This document shows, piece by piece, positions 58,109 to 64,000 of a DNA stretch of 64,000 nucleotides. Every line of letters starts with the position of its first letter. Within the stretch, counting starts at the first letter, position 1. Made by a program: the position numbers and the translations under genes. The notes beneath the pieces were generated by a model that saw only the letters and a program-made list of their open reading frames with translations, ran no database searches and had not been told where the DNA came from. This DNA is from Hemibagrus wyckioides (Eukaryota; Chordata; Actinopteri; Siluriformes; Bagridae), in contig NC_080716.1 in NCBI RefSeq assembly GCF_019097595.1, positions 28,606,401-28,670,400 of the forward strand, written 5' to 3'.

Positions 58109-58122
58109 TATATATATATATT
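58037..58122. repeat. (TA)n microsatellite
   Basis: TA run with two interruptions (TAAATA), directly outside the Tc1-like element. Confidence 0.9.
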
Positions 58123-58956
58123 TATGTTTGTGAGATTGTGTGTCAATCTTGCATACTGTGTACCAAATAAGTAGTGTGTCTTTTGTGTTATCAATTTTCC
58201 CATCCTTTTGGATTACAGCAGTAAGGATTACAGATAGTTACTTCCTACCCTGCTATAATACAGTGTTGGAGGCATAAAAATAATCTATTCTAGGTATCTG
58301 TGATGCACAAAAAATTAACACCAGGAATGTAAAGATTTTAATTTGTTCATTAACTAAGAGTGGTTGTTTATGCATGAGAGACAATTATTAAAGTAATGAT
58401 CAACAATTTCATATAATTGTTATAAAAATTATAAAATTATTTTACATATTAATTTTGAAAAATTTTGCGAAAAAAGTGATTCAACACACACAGAGTTCAT
58501 AAAAGCTTTTTGCTTTTTCTATTCTAAACCCCTGCGGTTTGGTGGAAAGGAAAAAAAACTCTGAAAAATGTCCTGTCCTACAAATGATTTATTTTATTTA
58601 TTTTCAGGTACAGCAGTTAGTTTAAAATAAAAGTTTGTTTAACATTTTTGACTATTCTTTTTTATTCTTTTTGACAGAATTTATCATTATAATGAAGTTA
58701 ATTATTTCCTGGATTTTGTATCACCATAGTCCCTAAATGTATGTAAATGCAGGAAATGGGATTCAAATAAAAAATATTTTCCCCCATTTTGTGCCACCCC
58801 CCCACTTCTCGAACCAAAGTTACACCACTGGTCTCATATATACATCGTTTGGGTGGAGTCGAGAGAAAGTGTGGTTTCTGAACAATCTTGAAAGAATATT
58901 AAAAACATAATGTCAGAAAAGATCTTCTAGTTTTATTCTTATTTCACCCACTTTCT
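58123..58956. other. No gene recognised
   Basis: Contains the proposed right end of the older DNA transposon (to 58831). Otherwise AT-rich. Confidence 0.45.
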
Positions 58957-59210
58957 TCACGTTTCATAATAATTCGTCGGTTTGTTTAAAGTAACATTGT
59001 AGATCATGCCAGCTGGTCCATCATATCTCACTTTGCAGTTCTCTTTGTTATCAGACGCACAGTGGCTGATGCAGTATGTCTGATGTAGAGATGTACTGTT
59101 TTTCCATTTCCATTTGTAGGCCTCTGATGAAAAGAAATCCATTCTAAACCATTCCCAGTCACGCTGATCAAAAGTTATGGTCTCAGTAGCACTGCTCCAG
59201 TGGATGTTAC
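58957..59210 (-). other. Exon-like frame of an unknown gene
   Basis: On the - strand the frame runs from a possible acceptor (GACCAG, before 59210) to a TGA at 58957. It contains NIHWSSATETITF, FSSEAYKWKWKN, YCISHCASDNKENC and GPAGMIYNVTL. AATAAA lies about 20 bases after the stop (near 58935), as at the end of a last exon. A broken copy exists at 49583-49690. No family was recognised. GACCAG/GTAACA could equally be a donor, which would make the frame intronic. Confidence 0.35.
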
Positions 59211-59586
59211 CTGGTCAAGATAACCTGAAAAGTGCTATGACTGCTGATTCTGCATTGAAAAATCCCCGGCTGTACAACCATTTGACAATGACCAATACTG
59301 AAAATTTTCATGCTCTAAAATCTCCCCAAAGTAGATTTCAAGTTTTTCGGTGAATCAGGACAAGTGGCCATAGTTGCGCTCAAAGAATCACCAATATTTC
59401 ACATTCAGAGTCATAACATATTTAAAGGGAAAATGGTGGGTGTGTTTTTTTTTTGTTTTTTTTTTTGTATTTTTAAAAAAAAATTGTGTGAGTGTCCTTA
59501 AAATGTTAATTGCTATCAGAGACTCTAGTGGTTTTGGGGGGGAGTTGGGGTGTGTGTGTGTGTGTGTGTGTATGCATGTGTGTGCT

Positions 59587-59620
<34 letters not shown>

Positions 59621-59835
59621 TCTGTGTAGGGCTATTCAAGTGATAATTGTTTACTGATTCTGTAGCACTTTGTTGGCCAATATTTAAAGAACAGCGGGCG
59701 TTTTACTTCCAGAGTCAACATGCCTGTGTGTGTCTCTGTGTGGGCTATTCAAGTGATATTTGTTTACAGATTCAGTATTCTGTATTGTGGGTGTAGGAAA
59801 GGAAATAACATTATTTGTTCCTTGTTCACTGATCG
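59085..59835 (-). repeat. Inverted duplicate, right copy
   Basis: Reverse complement of 49290-49690 with extra DNA. It contains two similar sub-blocks of its own (around 59632-59665 and 59742-59775, sharing GGCTATTCAAGTGATA and GTTTAC). TG microsatellites lie at 59550-59621. Confidence 0.75.
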
Positions 59836-60112
59836 GATGTTAGACTACGTGTCTAAGCACGCATGTGGGTCTTGTTAACAGAGCCAACACAATAGCTTTG
59901 CTGTACAACCGTTAACATTATTACAACCATTCACCTTTGACTTTTTGTTGTCAAAGCAAAGTTTGATGAAATATAGCCTCCACAGGAGTTTAGCTGTAAA
60001 AAGTTTGGTGACTTTAGCCCTCCACACCGTTTTAGCCGGCAATCCAAAATTTGGTGATTATATGACCAATATATGGTAATCATTAAACACTCATTACTCA
60101 TTAACTAAAATA
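59836..60112. other. No gene recognised
   Basis: Short spacer before the decayed GTPase copy. Nothing recognised. Confidence 0.5.
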
Positions 60113-60776
60113 ATTAGGTTATGCATTTGTGACAGAATCTTGGGAATAATGTGTGGCAATAGCTACAGGGTAAGTGGATTTTTTTTTACAGTCAAATTGT
60201 AAACAAAAACATTTTTCAAACTAATGCAACCTCTGAATTGGTGGATGTTTTGAAATAATTATGGACATTTTAAGCATCAATTCTCACAACATTAAACCAG
60301 ATTTTTATCATTGGATTTCACAGATCTCAAGAGCCATCATTGACTGTACATGATTTAATCCAGACGAGTGAATTAATCGGTGAAGGTTTACCCAAACGAT
60401 ATCGTCTCTTCACAACCAAAAGTAATCTTTATGAAGATGGTTCAGTGAGACAATGGACATTTGGACAGTGATGTGTCAATATTCAAAACAAAATCCTACT
60501 GATGGTAGGAGAAACTGGAATAGGAACTCTGATCAATGCTATGTAAATTATATACTCGAGGTAAAGTTTAAAGAGATTTTAGTGAAGGGAGGAGAAAGTA
60601 TAATGAAAAGTATAACAGAGCTCTCCAGACAGCTTGGGAACAAACAGAGGACAGTGTAAATGATTTCTTCACCTCACTGAACAAACAGAACAGAAAAAGC
60701 TTAAAGCAGAGTTCAAACGACTTGAAGCGTGTATTTCTAATCTACAAAACCATATTGAGTATAAAGAGGAAAAAGG
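60113..60776 (+). pseudogene. Decayed GTPase copy between copies 3 and 4
   Basis: The short exon (about 60119-60171) keeps its donor (GG/GTAAGT), but the ATG is changed to ATA. The long exon starts after TTTCACAG (near 60326) and is recognisable through the pre-core region and the start of the P-loop (GTAGGAGAAACTGGAA). A small deletion removes the GKTT part of Walker A. Larger deletions then remove everything up to the segment after the core (60605-60776), which ends in the linker. The next base pairs belong to the upstream region of copy 4. Confidence 0.9.
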
Positions 60777-60839
60777 GAGTGTCCTGATGAGTGAATTGTT
60801 TGAGAGGAAAGAGCTGGCTATCACTGCCTATCTTGGACT

Positions 60840-60948
60840 CTCAAGCTATTTTTAGACCTGTGTTGAAGTGTGCAGAGAACTGAAAGTCTTAGAGAAAGAG
60901 TTGCATAACATTTCAAGTGTTTTTCAGCCTAGTAACAGCTTGATGTTC
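60840..60948 (+). repeat. Duplicated upstream segment of GTPase copy 4
   Basis: Matches 7560-7640 and 25865-25958 (GAGAACTGAAAGTCTTAGAG). Confidence 0.65.
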
Positions 60949-61088
60949 ATTGGTTGGATTTTAACACTCAGGTCTGACTCCCTCATCAGGTGACCACAAA
61001 ATCCTTGCTGTTAATAAAGTCACAACAGCGTTAATTATCTCTAGTCTTCATTTTGCTCATGAAGGACAATTCTACTTTGCTTAAGCAG
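60949..61088 (+). promoter_or_regulatory. Promoter and noncoding exon 1 of GTPase copy 4
   Basis: ATTGG at 60949-60953, a weaker TATA-like box (TTAATAAAG, 61011-61019), and a TTAAGCAG/GTAATC donor at 61088/61089. An 11-base insertion (GGTCTGACTCC region) distinguishes it from the promoters of copies 2 and 3. Confidence 0.55.
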
Positions 61089-62162
61089 GTAATCTAACAT
61101 AATTTATACTTGTTATTTTGTATTTAAGACTTTTTTAAGTTTAGACTTTTGTGTGATGTATTTTTCAAAAGAGAATTGTTTTTACCATTTTAGTTTATTT
61201 GGTTTTATTCAAACAGTTAAAGTGAACAACACACATTTTTCTAAAATAAGAAAATAATTCGTCATAATGAGAAGAATAAAAAGACTAGTTAGTTAGTTAT
61301 AAGATGCAACAGAATGAATAAGAAAAAAGTTAGTTGTCAAATTTCTCTTGAAGGACAAGTTTAATAATATAAAAAACATACTTATTAAAAATCAATTAAT
61401 CATTTTAAATTGACATGTAATGCTGATTGTTAACTATTAAGTCATACCTAGCCTTTACACACTTTGTCAGCAGGAAAAACAAATAAGAGAGGATGTTTAG
61501 TGAAGACTAATACAGCAAGATTGAACTAGAAATTTACAGAAACTCTTGACTCTATTACTCCATATTTTTATGCTGCTGGTATAATAGGTGTCTTGTATGA
61601 CATTTCCAATAATACTAAATTATAATTTGTTGGATTTGTACCTGACTAGAGAGGGTCAAGGAGTGTCTCTGTTTGGAATGAGGAAAAGTCTCCTCCTCCT
61701 TGTTCCCTCCACTTCTGTATAAATCATGGGATAACCAACCCTTAGAAGACTGATAGAATGAAAGTTTTGATTGTGTAGTACAGTATAAATATACTGTGTA
61801 AATGTCTGTAAATCTAATTTTAAAAAAATATTTTTGTACATCAATTTCCAAACTCTTCACACTTATTGTTTTACCTCAACTTGGTTTTGAGGTTTTCTCT
61901 TTCAATCTGTTTAAAATGGCTACCTACAGGAAATGCCAGAGCAGGTGCAGTTCATCCCATTCACCAGAGGGGGTATAAAACCAATACATATAGCAAAATA
62001 AATAACAGACCAGTGAAACACATTGTGACAGTATTATTCTTTCTTAAAGGCTCCTACGACAAATTATGTATTACTTTGTTTCAAGGAATCGCCACTATTT
62101 TATTTTAAAGTTGTATCAAAGTCAAATCTATATCTATTGCCAAATTAATCAAAAGTATATTT

Positions 62163-62166
62163 AAAC

Positions 62167-62259
<93 letters not shown>
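62163..62259. repeat. (TA)n microsatellite
   Basis: A TA run of about 45 units in the first intron region of copy 4. It is absent at this place in copies 2 and 3. A GA run follows at 62287-62321. Confidence 0.95.
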
Positions 62260-62264
<5 letters not shown>

Positions 62265-62283
62265 TTAAAGTACTAAGACTTTT

Positions 62284-62326
<43 letters not shown>

Positions 62327-62420
62327 AGATACTTATTTTAATAAAATTCTAAATTTCATTTATAGGTCATACAATTGTGCCTGAATCTTCTGACAAATCT
62401 GTGGGAATTGAACTAGTATT

Positions 62421-64000
62421 ATGGCTACAGGGTAAGTGGATTATTTTTTTTATTTTTTTTTCTTACCTATGAACGATATGAAAACACAATGATATGAAAA
62501 AACATTGTTCAGAAGAATGCTTTTTCTTTTCAAAACAAAAACAATTATCCTCTGCACTGTTTGATGCTGAAAATGATTTTCAAAAAGCATTTTGTATTCC
62601 AAGTTTTGAAATGACTGAGGACATTTTAAGCATAAATTCTTATGAACCAGAATTCTATCTGTCATTGGATTTAACAGATCTCAAGAGTCATCATCAACTG
62701 TACATGATTTATTCCAGAAGAGTAAATTAATCAGTGAAGGTCCCCCTGCACGATATCGTCTCCTCACAACCAGAAGTAATATTGAAAAAGATGGCTCACT
62801 AAGAAAATGGACATTTGGACAGAGAGGTGTGAATATGCAAAACAAAATCCTACTGATGGTAGGAGAAACTGGAACAGGCAAAACTACTCTGATCAACGCC
62901 ATGGTAAATTATATACTGGGGGTGAAGTTTACAGATGAAGTGTGGTTTGAGATTATAGAGGAGGGAGGAGATAATCACATGTCAAATCAGTCAAAAAGTC
63001 AAACAACTGAAATCACTGTGTATGAGGTGTTTGCCCAGAACAACCCAATCTGTCTTACCATCATTGACACTCCAGGTTATGGAGACACCAGGGGAAAAGA
63101 ATATGATGAACAGATCGCTGAGAATCTGTACAAACTGTTTCACTATGCGACTGGAGTGAAAGAAATTGATGCAGTGTGTCTGGTAGTGAAGGCATCTGAG
63201 AATCGGCTCACTGACAGACAGCAATACATCTTTGATGCAGTTTTGTCCTTATTTGGTAAAGATATAGAGAACAACATTGTCATATTTATCACTCACTCAG
63301 ATGGAATGCCTCCAAAAGATGCTCTTAATGCCATCAAGAATGCAGCAATTCCATGCAGGAAAAATGAAGAAAATGAACCTGAGCATTTCTTATTTAACAA
63401 TCGTCAAACTGAGAAAAGGATCAAAAAGTATAACAGATTTCTCCAGACAGCTTGGGAACAAACAGAGGACAGTTTAAATGATTTCTTTGCCTCCCTAAAA
63501 GAACAGAATAGAAAAAGCTTAGAGCAGACTGAAAGTGTTCTGACTGAGTCCAAACGACTTGAAGCCTGTATTTCTAATCTACAAAACCGCATTGAGTTTA
63601 TAGAGTACAAAGGTAAAGAACTGACTCAGATTCAGAAAGCTCTTGGGGAAAACAGAGAAAAGATTAAGAGAAATGAAAACTTTACTTTTACAGTCACCAA
63701 ATATTACAAAGAAAAAGTTCCCATTGAAGATGCTTCATGGTGGGACAGAAAGGTGACCAGCTGCTCTGTCTGTAAGGAGAACTGCCATGAAAAAAACTGC
63801 TATAGAGCCTTGAATGCCTGGTGGTGTGAAGTCATGAAAAATGACCACTGCACTGTATGTACAGGTAAATGTCACTACACTAAACATGTCAGGGAAAACA
63901 AGAAATATGTTACATGCAGCAGAGAGGTCTTAGTGACATTTGATGAGCTTAAAAAACCGTATGAAAGCAGCATAAATCCAGCATCAGATATCAAGTTTGA
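62421..64000 (+). CDS. P-loop GTPase with cysteine-rich module, copy 4 (cut by window edge)
   Basis: Predicted as 62421-62431 joined to 62678 onward, with the same layout and phase as copies 2 and 3. The frame is open from 62679 to the last base, giving 444 residues before the edge. The ATG exon starts after TATAG at 62366. Motifs are GETGTGKTT, DTPGYGD and THSD at the same residue numbers (66-74, 134-140, 209-212). The cysteine module is complete (CSVCKENCHEKNC, then CTVCTGKC with the final histidine in KH). The residues between its two halves again differ from copies 2 and 3. The coiled coil lies beyond the window. It is one of the three copies without a break in the visible coding sequence, and the only one whose upstream block at 61905-62020 is uninterrupted in every feature compared. 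Confidence 0.85.

Larger units (their letters stand above)
56142..58831. mobile_element. Possible older DNA transposon around a Tc1-like element
   Basis: The left end (CAGGGGGGTAATTTCCACTG) and the reverse complement of the right end (CAGTGGTGTAACTTTGGTTC) are similar, and both lead into G-rich stretches. If real, the element is about 1.45 kb without the Tc1-like insertion. No transposase was seen in the remaining DNA, and flanking duplications do not match clearly. A TAATGAACAGGTA unit is repeated about four times near 56370-56415. Confidence 0.35.

Noticed and set aside
1..64000. CRISPR arrays, tRNA and rRNA genes, bacterial operons
   Set aside because: No regularly spaced repeats with unique spacers, no cloverleaf with A and B boxes and no rRNA segments were seen. 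Gene structure is eukaryotic throughout.

Overview
The window is repeat-rich, AT-rich animal genomic DNA, almost certainly from a teleost fish. The reasons are the mix of mobile elements (several Tc1-like transposons, L2-type LINEs, many Ty3/gypsy elements, a DIRS element, a BEL/Pao fragment, a Polinton remnant and an endogenous retrovirus), the dense microsatellites, and a tandem family of large P-loop GTPases of a kind that is expanded in fish. The species cannot be fixed from the sequence; an otophysan such as a catfish is a guess.

The host content is a small array of one GTPase family on the + strand. Three copies look intact: 9033-10953, 27236-29213, and 62421 to beyond the right edge. 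Each is built the same way: a promoter with ATTGG and TATA-like boxes, a short noncoding first exon, a short exon that carries the ATG and only 11 coding bases, a 226-268 bp intron, and one long exon. The predicted protein has an N-terminal stretch of about 56 residues, a GTPase core (GETGTGKTT, DTPGYGD, THSD), a linker, a cysteine/histidine-rich module and a C-terminal coiled coil. Decayed copies lie at 1305-2740 and 60113-60776, and a 3' fragment at 42769-43126. Duplicated flanking DNA (2741-3809, 5282-5690, 7020-9000, 11590-12400, 22130-22694, 24201-24420, 25430-27180, 48660-49230, 60840-62360) shows that the array grew by segmental duplication.

Most other DNA is mobile elements. From left to right: a non-autonomous LTR element (3810-5276); a decayed Ty3/gypsy element (12600-15450); a second gypsy remnant (16985-18800) carrying an insertion; a truncated endogenous retrovirus on the - strand (18800-20893); a Tc1-like element (22695-24200); a BEL/Pao fragment (about 31930-32790); a Tc1 fragment and a gypsy fragment (33190-34800); a Tc1-like element on the - strand (35020-36065); a LINE (36236-42663) with a second LINE nested in it (37685-40672); a nearly complete - strand gypsy element with both LTRs (43526-48200); a DIRS-type element (50483-53476) with a nested L2 LINE; a Polinton remnant on the - strand (53488-55519) broken by a solo LTR and a LINE tail; and a Tc1-like element (56793-58028) that may sit inside an older DNA transposon.

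No tRNA, rRNA, CRISPR or prokaryotic features were seen. The undescribed material most worth a second look is the GTPase array with its variable cysteine module, the nested Polinton remnant with unrecognised ORFs upstream of its integrase, a CpG-rich palindrome at 6639-6769, and an inverted duplication (49290-49690 against 59085-59835) enclosing about 10 kb of transposons. All coordinates of decayed elements were read by eye and may be off by tens of bases unless termini are described.
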